The translations under genes and the position numbers were made by a program. The notes beneath the pieces are model-generated. The model did not search any database. It saw only the letters and a list, made by a program, of their open reading frames with translations, and was not told the origin of the DNA. Shown here piece after piece: positions 51,577 through 60,400 of a stretch of 64,000 nt of DNA (its first letter is position 1; each line of letters begins with the position of its first letter). Source of the stretch: Gp13-AA77 sp035949375 (GTDB taxonomy: Bacteria; Acidobacteriota; Terriglobia; UBA7540); contig DASZIG010000059.1 in the NCBI GenBank assembly GCA_035949375.1, forward strand, positions 1-64,000, written 5' to 3'.

Positions 51577-53532
51577 ATGAATTCAACCAAGCACTATTTG
51601 CTTGCCTGCGCCATGATGCTGGCAATGTCGACGGCGGGATGGTGTCAGGCGACTGTTAATGAAGGTCTCGAAACTGCCGAGCTTTATGTGGACGGTGCCA
51701 GCGGCTCGGACGGTAATCCTGGTACAGCAAGGCAGCCTTTGCAAACGATCGGTAAGGCCGTTTCGCTGGCCACCGCAAACAACGACAACAATATCGGCAC
51801 GCGGGTCGTCATCAACCCCGGGGTCTATCGTGAAGCTGTGACCCTGAGCTCCAATCAACAAATGACCAGCATGCCGATCACGTTCGAAGCGGCTATCAAC
51901 GGTACAGTGACGGTTTCAGGCGCCCAGCAGTGGACGGGCTGGCAAGTTTCCGGCGGAAACAAGAGCATCTATACCAATCCGTGGCCTTACTCCTGGGGCT
52001 TGTGTTCTGCGGGCTCGCAGGCCCCGCCCTGGCCGGACATCGTAATGCGGCGCGAGATGGTCTTCGTAGGAGGGAGCCCGCTCACGCAAGTGCTTTCCCT
52101 CAACGAGATGGCGGTTTCGACCTTCTATGTCAATGAGACCAGCGGCACGATCTACATCTGGCCGCCTGCCGGGGTCAACGTCAACACGGCCGACATCGAA
52201 GTGTCCGTGAATCCGACCCTCTGGACGATCGAAGGCTTCTCGAACATCGTGTTGCGGGGCCTGACCTTTGAGTACGCCAACTCCTGCCGCGAAAACGGCG
52301 CCGTCCTGGTGTATGGACCTTCTCCGCATTCGGTCAGCAACGTTCTGTTCGATACGGACAACTTCCTTTGGAACAATGCGCAAGGCTTGAACTTGGAGCC
52401 GAGCTTGACGGCCGTCACAGTGCAGAAGGGCCTGGCAAATCACAACGGCGAGGCAGGGGTCCAAGCCGTTGAGTCCACCTATGTTCTTTTCCAGAACATG
52501 TCCGCCGACTATAACAACTGGCGGGGCGCCCTGGGCGCGTATTACAACTACAATTCGTCGGGCACCCACTTTTACGAGATGCACGAACTGACGCTCAACG
52601 ACCTCAATCTCTATTTCAACGAAACGTGGGGCGCGCACCTCGACACTGATCACGAGGATGTCACTGCCAGCGGACTGGTGGCTTCTGAGAACTATCTCGG
52701 GGGCACGCTGATCGAGAAGGACGAGGGACCGATCAACATTTCGAACAGTTACTTCTGCAACGGCAATCCGACGAGTTCCGCGTGGAGCAACCTGGGGGTC
52801 GATGTGCGCGACAGTGAGTACGTCACCGTCAGTGGCACAACTTTCGTGGGCAATGCCGCCGGAGACGTCGTCGTCAACGGCCTCAATGGCGGCTACCAGA
52901 TCACGAACTGGCAAACGGGACAACCGGTGACGGTGTTCGATCAGTACATCACCCTGATGCAGAATACCTTCGTTGCGGGCGCATCCCAGTCCTTATTCAA
53001 CGATACCTACAACTGGGACTGGGGCTACTTTCAGCCCACCCTAACCTCGAATTACAACACTTGGTGGAACAGCGCAAACAACGAGCCCTACACCATCCCC
53101 AACGGCAACAAGGTCAGCAACGTTGATTTTGCGGGGTGGCAGGCCAGCACAAACCAGGACCAGCAGTCCACATGGGCGCAGCCCTCGGGCAATCTCTACA
53201 ACGAGTGCACGCTTGAACCCGACATGGTTGACTACTGGTTCGTGACGCCCGGCAGCCTGGGCGCGCAGACGATCAACCCCGGCTCCTCTGCCGTCTGGCC
53301 GGTAACCATCTTCCCGCTGCGCTTCACCGGCAACGTTACGTTGAGTTATGACGTCTCGATGGTTCCGGGAGCCACGGCCAGCTACGGAATCAACGTTCTC
53401 GCGCCGAACGGCACCACCAACTTCACGATTCAGACCGCGAGCACGACGCCGGCGGGAACCTACCAGGTCGTCATGATCGCCAACTCGGGAAATATCACCA
53501 AGGCCATTACAGTCTTGCTGACGGTTCAGTGA
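51577..53532 (+). CDS. Secreted right-handed beta-helix protein
   Basis: 651 residues. Signal peptide ending near STAGWCQA. The body (about 30-480) is a parallel beta-helix of the PbH1 type: YVDGASGSDGNPGTARQPLQTIGKAV opens the coil and repeated short turns (VTVSGTTFVGNAAGDVVVNGL...) continue it. A C-terminal segment (about 560-651; TINPGSSAVWPVTIFPL, GNVTLSYDVSMVPGATA) looks like a separate Ig-like domain. These often bind or cleave polysaccharide; no catalytic residues are evident. GGGGG precedes the ATG. Confidence 0.82.
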   Translation: MNSTKHYLLACAMMLAMSTAGWCQATVNEGLETAELYVDGASGSDGNPGTARQPLQTIGKAVSLATANNDNNIGTRVVINPGVYREAVTLSSNQQMTSMPITFEAAINGTVTVSGAQQWTGWQVSGGNKSIYTNPWPYSWGLCSAGSQAPPWPDIVMRREMVFVGGSPLTQVLSLNEMAVSTFYVNETSGTIYIWPPAGVNVNTADIEVSVNPTLWTIEGFSNIVLRGLTFEYANSCRENGAVLVYGPSPHSVSNVLFDTDNFLWNNAQGLNLEPSLTAVTVQKGLANHNGEAGVQAVESTYVLFQNMSADYNNWRGALGAYYNYNSSGTHFYEMHELTLNDLNLYFNETWGAHLDTDHEDVTASGLVASENYLGGTLIEKDEGPINISNSYFCNGNPTSSAWSNLGVDVRDSEYVTVSGTTFVGNAAGDVVVNGLNGGYQITNWQTGQPVTVFDQYITLMQNTFVAGASQSLFNDTYNWDWGYFQPTLTSNYNTWWNSANNEPYTIPNGNKVSNVDFAGWQASTNQDQQSTWAQPSGNLYNECTLEPDMVDYWFVTPGSLGAQTINPGSSAVWPVTIFPLRFTGNVTLSYDVSMVPGATASYGINVLAPNGTTNFTIQTASTTPAGTYQVVMIANSGNITKAITVLLTVQ

Positions 53533-54302
53533 CGCTCTGTACATAGCGACAGCAATCCTTCTTAGCCCTTTCGTTGGTGGCAATGACGTTGCTCCTTACG
53601 TCGTTGCCACCGGCGGGGGCTAGCTTCACCGCGCCGGTGGCCGGTGCGAGACGAGCCGGCGCGCGACAAGCGGTCACTTTCCCACAGGCAAACCTTTTGA
53701 AATCATTGAGGAAAATAAGCCTTCTCGATCTTCTCGACCGTACCTACGATCTCACTCGAAGGTGCGACCCTGTCTGCAGCTTGGTTCAAGGTCTCACAGT
53801 CGCAAGACGCCGGTAGGAGGGAGTTGGCTCAATGATCCCACCACTCAAATCGCCCAATGGTTCAGGCGCGCAATGATTCCGGGCTTGGTTCAGCGCCGCA
53901 GACTCGCCAACCCGCGCTCAACAGCGGCGGCGGCGGCTTTGAACCCCGCCTTCGCGGTCACCACGCCACGGCGCCCCGCACAAGCAGAAAACGAGCGGGA
54001 AAAAGAATCTAAGAATTTGCGAAACAAAGCCGCTAAGTACAATATAATCAATAGCTCAGCATCAAAAATAGGCCAAAACGAAGCCACAAGAATCAAGACC
54101 CGGCTTGCCCTAAGTCTTTTAGAATCGACCAGTCGGCCGCTGCGTGGCTTTGCTGGAGCCAAAACAAAGCCGCACTCGTGCCGCAGAGGGTCGTAGCCAG
54201 GCCCGAAGCCCGAACCAACCCGGAGGCTATGCTAATCTGAAACAAGGTCAAGGCCGGCAAGCTTGCGGGTACGACCCCAGGTTTACGAAAGCGGAGGGAG
54301 CG
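53533..54302. other. Intergenic region with a terminator-like hairpin
   Basis: 770 bases without a supported gene. A 13-base-pair hairpin follows the beta-helix gene (listed separately). The part near 53990-54100 is AT-rich and likely holds the promoter of the GloVer-repeat gene. Confidence 0.6.
53576..53611 (+). terminator. Terminator-like hairpin after the beta-helix gene
   Basis: GGTGGCAATGACG (53576-53588) pairs with CGTCGTTGCCACC (53599-53611) over 13 base pairs with one G-U, loop of 10. It lies 44 bases past the stop. No T-run follows, so it may stabilise the 3' end instead of terminating transcription. Confidence 0.5.
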
Positions 54303-55523
54303 ATGCTAAAGCTGCGTGTTTCGTCCGGAGTTGCCCTGTTGTCAATGCTTCTGGCGGCTTGGCCCCTCAAGGCGCAGACCTACTCGGTGCTTTACAACTT
54401 TGCAGGGGGAGCGGACGGATCACTACCCTCGGCTGCTCTGGTTCGCGATGCAGCCGGCAACCTTTACGGCACAACCTACCTCGGCGGCAACATGTCATGC
54501 TATGGCCCGAACGGTCTCGGGTGTGGAACGGTCTTCAAACTGGATGCGTCGGGCCGCAAGACCACGCTGCACACTTTCGCGGGTCCGGACGGCGCCGCCC
54601 CGAACGGCGCTCTCTACCGCGATAGCGGCGGTAACCTCTACGGCACCACCGTGGCCGGCGGCGACCCCGGTTACGGAGCCGCATTCAAGATCGACTCGGC
54701 CGGCAACGAGAGCGTGCTCCACAGCTTCACCGGACCCGACGGCGCCAACCCCAGCGGGGCTTTCGTGCCCGACGGCGCTGGCAACTTCTACGGTGCGACC
54801 GCCGGGGGCGGCGCGTCCGGATTTGGCGTCGTTTTCAAGATGGATGCCGGCGGGAACGTGACAGTGCTGTACAATTTTGCAGGTAATCCTACGGACGGCG
54901 CCGGTCCCCTGGGAACGCTGGTGCTGGACCATGCGGGCAACTTGTACGGGACCACGCAGGGCGGCGGATCCAGCTTCAACGGCGTGGTGTTTAAGCTCGA
55001 CGCGGCCGGCAATGAGACCCTGCTGCACGACTTCACCGGCGGCGCGGACGGCGGTCAACCTTGGGCGGGGTTGATTCGCGACACGAAGGGGAATCTGTAC
55101 GGGACCGCCGAAGTCGGCGGCACGGGCTGCGGGTCTTACGGCTGCGGCCTGGTCTTCATGTTGAGCCCAGGCGGTGAAGAGACGGTGTTACTCAGGTTCC
55201 ACGGATATCCCACGGACGGACAAGACCCGTTTGGCGTCCTTGTGCAGGACGCCTCGGGCAACGTTTATGGGACCACGTTCAGCGGCGGCACTGAGCTCAG
55301 GTGCAGGCCGATTCCGGCTCCATGCGGGACCATCTTCAAGCTGAGTGGGACTGGCGAGGAAACCCTGCTGCACAACTTCGCCCCGCATTCGGGGATATAC
55401 CCTTACGCCGGCCTCATCCCGGACCCGGCGGGTAACCTCTACGGCGTCGCTTCCGAAGGCGGCGACACGAGCCGATGCGGCGGAGCGGGCTGCGGAGTCG
55501 TGTTCAAGCTCAGCCTTCAATGA
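54303..55523 (+). CDS. Secreted GloVer-type tandem-repeat protein
   Basis: 406 residues. The ATG at 54303 has GGAGG/GGGAG upstream; the longer frame has no conserved sequence. A signal peptide ends at PLKAQ. About eight repeats of roughly 45 residues follow the consensus GNLYGTTxxGG...GxVFKLDxxGxExxLHxF, the GloVer pattern abundant in Acidobacteriota and Verrucomicrobia. It probably folds as a beta-propeller on the cell surface or outside. Molecular function is unknown. Confidence 0.85.
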   Translation: MLKLRVSSGVALLSMLLAAWPLKAQTYSVLYNFAGGADGSLPSAALVRDAAGNLYGTTYLGGNMSCYGPNGLGCGTVFKLDASGRKTTLHTFAGPDGAAPNGALYRDSGGNLYGTTVAGGDPGYGAAFKIDSAGNESVLHSFTGPDGANPSGAFVPDGAGNFYGATAGGGASGFGVVFKMDAGGNVTVLYNFAGNPTDGAGPLGTLVLDHAGNLYGTTQGGGSSFNGVVFKLDAAGNETLLHDFTGGADGGQPWAGLIRDTKGNLYGTAEVGGTGCGSYGCGLVFMLSPGGEETVLLRFHGYPTDGQDPFGVLVQDASGNVYGTTFSGGTELRCRPIPAPCGTIFKLSGTGEETLLHNFAPHSGIYPYAGLIPDPAGNLYGVASEGGDTSRCGGAGCGVVFKLSLQ

Positions 55524-55698
55524 CGTGGGCCGGTATCCGCGATGAGCAATCAGGCTGATCACCATGATCAAACCGGTCATCATGGTGTAGCTGTGTCCTC
55601 ATCGGCGATTTTCGGCACTGAGGACAGCCTCGTCACTGCGACTGTCGTCCGTATGTTTTCTAATCTTGAATGATTCGATTCTTTAGGAGCGATTCACT

Positions 55699-56922
55699 CT
55701 GAATACCGTTGCCATCATCGGTGGTGGTCCGGCGGGCGCGACCGCCGCGGAACAACTGGGCCGGGGCCGGCCCGGACTAAGAGTGCTCGTGTTCGAGGAA
55801 CGGCCGGATTGGGAGAAGCCGTGCGGCGGCGGCCTGCCTTACAAGGTCCTCGAGCGTTACCCTTTTCTGCTCGAAGCCGCCGAGCCGCATTTTGTCACGC
55901 GCGACTGCGAGTTTGTGGCCGGAAACGGCCAATCCGCGCGTTTCACGATGAGCCGTCCGCTGGCCATCTACTCGCGCCGCGTCCTCAATGGACTGCTGCT
56001 CGACCGGGCCCGCGACGCCGGCGCTCACGTCGTGGCGGACCGCGTGGTTGACATGCAGCCGGCCGTCGGGGGATGGGAACTCCGCACGCGGCAAGGCGTC
56101 CGATACGAATGTGACCACGTCGTGATCGCGGCGGGGGGCCGGACCACCCTTCGCCGGCAACTCGCGCCGGCCTTTGGACCCGAGGATCTGCTGCTGACCT
56201 TCGGCTACTACGTGCCGGGCGCCGGGGACCTGCTTCGGGTCAAGTTCTTCGAGGGCTTCGAAGGTTACGCCTGGGCGTTTCCGCGCCCCGATCATCTTTC
56301 CGTCGGTATTGCGGCGAGCGCCCGGCAATCGTCCATGGCCGCTCTGAAGGAGCGTCTGCGCGGCTTCATGGAAGAATATGGCTATGGCAGCAAAGATGCC
56401 GGGATCTTCAGTCACGTGCTTCCGGTCCTGAGCCGGCGCAGTTGGAGGCAATTGAAACTGGCCGGCGCAGCCTGGTCGTTGATCGGCGACGCCGCGGGTC
56501 TCGCGGATCCGATCACCGGCGAGGGCATCTATTTCGCGATGCGATCCGGCGAATTGCTGGCCGAGTCCCTGGTGGAGGATGCGCCGGAGACCTATCCGGC
56601 GAGGGTATGGCGCGACTTCGGCAGGCACCTCGCCTTCGGCGCGCTGCTCACGCATCGCTTCTACCTGGGTAGGTTTCTCGGGGAGCCTTCGACCACGCGC
56701 ATGATCCAACTGGCGCGCCGGACTGCCGCCTTCCGGCATCTGCTTCAGGATCTGATTGACGGCACCCAGTCGTATCGGACGCTCGCGCCGCGTGTCTGCT
56801 GGACTTTCGTGCGGGCTCTCGGCGAGATGGCGCTCAATTCGCTCGGCGGTCCGGGCTCGCCCTCGAATGGTCCGGCCGCGCGCGAACCGAGGGCGCGCGA
56901 AACGGGAATGTCCGGCGCCTGA
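55699..56922 (+). CDS. Geranylgeranyl-reductase-family FAD oxidoreductase, apparent CTG start
   Basis: 407 residues if started at CTG 55699. The FAD motif IIGGGPAGATAAEQL lies right at the N-terminus, so the first ATG/GTG/TTG start (GTG 55783) would cut through it. The frame is closed upstream by TAG at 55684 and contains no other start; AGGAG lies nine bases before CTG. The rest matches the family: KPCGGGLPYKVLERYPF, YSRRVLNGLLLDRARDAGA, WAFPRPDHLSVGIA and LIGDAAGLADPITGEGI. Relatives saturate isoprenoid chains (menaquinone, archaeal lipids, chlorophyll). hemL starts 22 bases downstream, hinting at tetrapyrrole or quinone metabolism. Confidence 0.75.
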   Translation: MNTVAIIGGGPAGATAAEQLGRGRPGLRVLVFEERPDWEKPCGGGLPYKVLERYPFLLEAAEPHFVTRDCEFVAGNGQSARFTMSRPLAIYSRRVLNGLLLDRARDAGAHVVADRVVDMQPAVGGWELRTRQGVRYECDHVVIAAGGRTTLRRQLAPAFGPEDLLLTFGYYVPGAGDLLRVKFFEGFEGYAWAFPRPDHLSVGIAASARQSSMAALKERLRGFMEEYGYGSKDAGIFSHVLPVLSRRSWRQLKLAGAAWSLIGDAAGLADPITGEGIYFAMRSGELLAESLVEDAPETYPARVWRDFGRHLAFGALLTHRFYLGRFLGEPSTTRMIQLARRTAAFRHLLQDLIDGTQSYRTLAPRVCWTFVRALGEMALNSLGGPGSPSNGPAAREPRARETGMSGA

Positions 56923-56944
56923 GTAAAACGGCTCCAAGCGCCGC

Positions 56945-58240
56945 ATGGCCGCCATGACCAAATCGCAGCAACTCTTCCAGCAAGCCCTCAAACGCATCCC
57001 CGGCGGCGTCAACTCGCCGGTGCGAGCGTTCCGCGCCGTCGGGGGCGATCCGATTTTTATCGAGCGCGGCCAGAGCTCGCGAATCACGAGCGTGGACGGC
57101 CGGACCTACCTTGACTATGTGATGTCGTGGGGTCCGCTGATTCTCGGCCACGCCCATCCCGAGGTGGTCGACGAGATCACGCGGGTGGCCCGCGACGGAA
57201 CAAGCTTCGGGGCCTGCACGGCGGCGGAGGTCCGGCTTGCCGAGCGCATCGCGGACGCGTTCCCTTCGATCGAGCGCGTGCGACTAACGAGTTCCGGCAC
57301 CGAAGCCACCATGTCAGCGCTGCGGGTGGCTCGCGCCGCCACGGGCCGTGACAAGATCCTGAAATTCGAAGGCTGCTACCACGGTCATGCCGACAGTCTG
57401 CTGGTCAAGGCCGGCTCCGGCGTGGCGACCCTTGGACTTCCGGACAGCCCGGGAGTGCCGCGCGCGCTCGCCTCACTCACGATCACGGTCCCCTATAACG
57501 ATCCAGGCGCGGTTGCAGAAGCCTTCGCGGCCCACCGGGAGGAATTCGCGGCCGTCATCGTGGAACCTGTGGCGGGGAACATGGGCTGCGTGCCGCCGCG
57601 GCCGGGCTTTCTCGAGGCGCTGAGGCAACTCACGTCCGCCCACGGCACGGTGCTGATTTTCGACGAGGTCATCACCGGATTCCGCGTGGCGCGTGGCGGC
57701 GCGCAGGAACTGTACGGAATCAAGCCGGACCTTACCACGCTCGGCAAGATCATCGGCGGCGGGCTGCCGGTGGGCGCTTACGGGGGCAAGGCGGAGCTTA
57801 TGGACCTGGTGGCGCCTTCGGGTGCGGTCTACCAGGCCGGGACGCTATCCGGGAACCCGCTCGCGGTGGCCGCCGGATTAAAGACGCTCGAGATCATCGC
57901 GCGCCCGGGATTCTACGAGAATCTCGAAGCCCTGGCCCGGCAACTTGAAGCGGGATTGATGCGCGAAGGCAAAGGCGCCGGCGTGCCCATCGCGGTCAAC
58001 CGGGAGGGATCGATGATCACGGCGTTCTTCCGGTCCGCACCCGTTGAGGGTTACGCTGCCGCCGTGCACTTGGACACCGCGAAGTTCGCCCGCTTTTTCC
58101 GCGCCCTGCTCGAACGCGGAATCTATTGGCCGCCCTCGCAATTTGAGTGCGCCCTGATCTCGGCGGCGCACAGCACCGAGGACGTCAAGCAAACGATCGC
58201 GGCGGCAGCCGAGGCGTTCCGGATTCTGCAGGAAGTGTGA
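56945..58240 (+). CDS. hemL: Glutamate-1-semialdehyde 2,1-aminomutase
   Basis: 431 residues. RIPGGVNSPVRAFRAVGG, LGHAHPEV, SSGTEATMSALRVARAATGR, CYHGHADSLLVKAGSG, IFDEVITGFRVARGG and the PLP lysine in LGKIIGGGLPVGAYGG are the canonical HemL signatures. It converts GSA to 5-aminolevulinate in the C5 heme pathway. Follows the geranylgeranyl-reductase-family gene by 22 bases, probably co-transcribed. A tRNA-Leu gene lies immediately downstream on the other strand. Confidence 0.95.
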   Translation: MAAMTKSQQLFQQALKRIPGGVNSPVRAFRAVGGDPIFIERGQSSRITSVDGRTYLDYVMSWGPLILGHAHPEVVDEITRVARDGTSFGACTAAEVRLAERIADAFPSIERVRLTSSGTEATMSALRVARAATGRDKILKFEGCYHGHADSLLVKAGSGVATLGLPDSPGVPRALASLTITVPYNDPGAVAEAFAAHREEFAAVIVEPVAGNMGCVPPRPGFLEALRQLTSAHGTVLIFDEVITGFRVARGGAQELYGIKPDLTTLGKIIGGGLPVGAYGGKAELMDLVAPSGAVYQAGTLSGNPLAVAAGLKTLEIIARPGFYENLEALARQLEAGLMREGKGAGVPIAVNREGSMITAFFRSAPVEGYAAAVHLDTAKFARFFRALLERGIYWPPSQFECALISAAHSTEDVKQTIAAAAEAFRILQEV

Positions 58241-58253
58241 AGCGCGGAGGTGG

Positions 58254-58341
58254 TGGTGCCGAAGGGGGGAGTCGAACCCCCACGCTGTTAAACAGCGGCA
58301 GATTTTGAGTCTGCTGCGTCTGCCAGTTCCGCCACTTCGGC
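58254..58341 (-). tRNA. tRNA-Leu (anticodon CAA)
   Basis: An 88-base type II tRNA read leftward: acceptor GCCGAAG/CTTCGGC, D arm with GGAACTGGCAGAC, anticodon stem GCAGA/TCTGC around CTCAAAA (anticodon CAA), a long variable arm (CGCTGTTTAACAGCG), T arm GGGGGTTCGACTCCCCC, and an encoded ACCA. Confidence 0.95.
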
Positions 58342-58595
58342 ATCGATCGGTTGGCTTGCCTTTTTCGCGGGCCTACTTGGGACCATGCACCCCTGTTCAA
58401 AGCAAGCTTCCCAGTGCCAGGCTTCGCCGCGTTTGACATCGGGCACTGGTTGCGCCGTGCGCTCCGCTCGATTATACACCCAAGGGCTTTGTTCGCCCCG
58501 GAGACCGTTTTCTCCGGTGTAAATGGGCGGCCGGAACCTCTCGATTCCAGGCAGTCCCGCACACCATCCCACTCTCAAGAATCAGCCGTAGTTGG

Positions 58596-59333
58596 TCAGT
58601 GGCCCGTGATTGAATCGCGGACCACGCCATAGTGTCCGCCCCATTCGTCGGTCATGTGGTTGCGAATCTCCCAGAGCTCATGGAAGAACTTGGTATGCAG
58701 GCCTTCGTTCAGCAGGTCCACGGAGCGTCCCTTGAGCGACTTCGCGCCGAGGCCGATCGATCGGTGGATCAATTGAATGTGATGGAAGCGGAATTTCTGA
58801 AAGAGCTCGTCGAATTCCACCAGGGCTTCCGCCACCACGTAGGCGTCGGAATGCAAATACCCGGAGCTGTAAATTTTCTCGACCGTCAGCCCATGGCGAT
58901 CGAGATAACAGGTCTTGAAGGACTGCCAGAGCAGGTGCGGCATTTTCAGGAGTGTGCGAAAGCCGGGCGACTCCTGGCCGCTGCCGTTCCCGAGCTGCAG
59001 CCGGATTTCCTGGTATTCCTTGGGCGACATGGTCTCGAGCAGGGCCAATTGATCGATCATGAGCTTCTGGGCCAGATGGACGCGCTTGAATAGCGTCAGC
59101 ACCCGATTGGTGTTTTCCCGCTGCAGGTAATCGTCGATGTCGAGGAGGGTGTAGCCCATGAGCTTCATCCAGAGCTCCTCAACCTGGTGCACAACCTGAA
59201 ACTGCAGCTCGTCGGCGTTGCAGAAATCCGCGAATTCCTTCTGGCAGGAAAGCAACTTGGGCGTGTTCAAGTAGACTTCATAGTCGAACGTTCCCTGCCC
59301 GTTCATGATCTCGTAAAAGTGAGCTCGATCCAT
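58596..59333 (-). CDS. kynA: Tryptophan 2,3-dioxygenase
   Basis: 245 residues of the TDO family. FQVVHQVEELWMKL contains the distal histidine, IDDYL and MSPKEYQEIRLQLGNGSGQES (substrate loop) follow, and the proximal heme histidine lies in FFRFHHIQ/WEIRNHMTDEW. It oxidises tryptophan to N-formylkynurenine using heme and O2 in the cytoplasm. The start at 59333 has AGGAGGTG upstream. No kynureninase gene is adjacent. An EamA transporter gene starts divergently 80 bases away. Confidence 0.9.
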   Translation of the reverse strand: MDRAHFYEIMNGQGTFDYEVYLNTPKLLSCQKEFADFCNADELQFQVVHQVEELWMKLMGYTLLDIDDYLQRENTNRVLTLFKRVHLAQKLMIDQLALLETMSPKEYQEIRLQLGNGSGQESPGFRTLLKMPHLLWQSFKTCYLDRHGLTVEKIYSSGYLHSDAYVVAEALVEFDELFQKFRFHHIQLIHRSIGLGAKSLKGRSVDLLNEGLHTKFFHELWEIRNHMTDEWGGHYGVVRDSITGH

Positions 59334-59413
59334 AACACCTCCTGCGCGGTACAGCGCGGAAAATCGCCACAAGCCGTCGTCAGACAGGGCGGTTCGTGCG
59401 ATGATGAACGTTA

Positions 59414-60385
59414 GTGGCCAAAGACCATCATGCTCGCGGCGAACTTTGGGCCCTCGGCTCCGTGCTGGGCTGGGCATCCGCCAACATCTTCGATCGCCTG
59501 GCCGTGCAAGGCGGCGATCCCCTGGTAGGGCCGTTCCTGCGCGGACTTCCCAGCCTGGCCCTCGGCCTGATTCTGATGTGGAAGCATCGCACCTGGGACG
59601 AAATCCGCCCGCGCTCGGAGCGATTCATCGGTCGCCGCGCCATCATGCCTTTCGTGTGGGCTGGCGTGCTCTCGACGCTCGGCCTGTTCCTCTACTACTT
59701 TGCCATAAGGCTGGGCGGCGTCATTCTCACAATCCCCATCCTCGAGACCTGGGTCATCTGGGGAACTCTGGCCGCCTGGGCGATGCTCGGGGAAAAACTG
59801 CGCGGCTTCCTGCTGATCGGCTGGGGGCTCATCGCGCTTGGTCTCGCCGCCTTGGTCCTCGGTCAGATTCGAGGCCAGCCGCTCTCGCCCTTATGGTATT
59901 GGGCCTTGCCGCTCGCGGCGCTGGCGGCAGTGTCGTACGGCGTTTCCGGCGTGCTTTGGCGCGACGGCCAGTTGCGCGGCGCTCATCAGTCCACGGCGAT
60001 CACGCTGCAGTTTGTCTCGAGCGTGGGCGTGGGACTTTTCGGCCTCGTGGTCTCGGGGCGCGGCAGGGCCCTCGCGGCCCTGCCGATTGGGAGTCTCGCG
60101 GACTTTCTCGGCAGCGGACTTGCATCCGGAGTGATCGCCATCTATTGCATCTTCACCGCTCTCCGGCTGCTGGAGGTCGCGCGTGTTTATGCCGTCTCCT
60201 CGCTGACGCCCCTCACGGCCACGCTCTTCGCCCGCTTCTTCCTGCACGAAGAGCTGAATCTGTTCACCCTGGCCGGTGTGGTGATTGTGTGCGCGGGCGT
60301 CACGCTCACCCAGGTCTTCCGCAGCCGATCGCAGGCGCGGGACCGGGCGCGTGAGGCCGCAGCGCGCACGGCGGCGTCAGGCTGA
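59414..60385 (+). CDS. EamA/DMT family transporter
   Basis: 323 residues with about ten TM helices in two five-helix EamA repeats (first from ALGSVLGWASANIFDRL, second from YWALPLAALAAVSYGVSGVLW), ending in LTLAGVVIVCAGVTLTQVF and a charged tail. DMT-family exporters move amino acids, nucleobases or drugs; the substrate is unknown. Starts with GTG at 59414; divergent from the TDO gene, so tryptophan or kynurenine export is a thin guess only. Confidence 0.85.
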   Translation: MAKDHHARGELWALGSVLGWASANIFDRLAVQGGDPLVGPFLRGLPSLALGLILMWKHRTWDEIRPRSERFIGRRAIMPFVWAGVLSTLGLFLYYFAIRLGGVILTIPILETWVIWGTLAAWAMLGEKLRGFLLIGWGLIALGLAALVLGQIRGQPLSPLWYWALPLAALAAVSYGVSGVLWRDGQLRGAHQSTAITLQFVSSVGVGLFGLVVSGRGRALAALPIGSLADFLGSGLASGVIAIYCIFTALRLLEVARVYAVSSLTPLTATLFARFFLHEELNLFTLAGVVIVCAGVTLTQVFRSRSQARDRAREAAARTAASG

Positions 60386-60400
60386 GCGCCGCCCCGCCAC

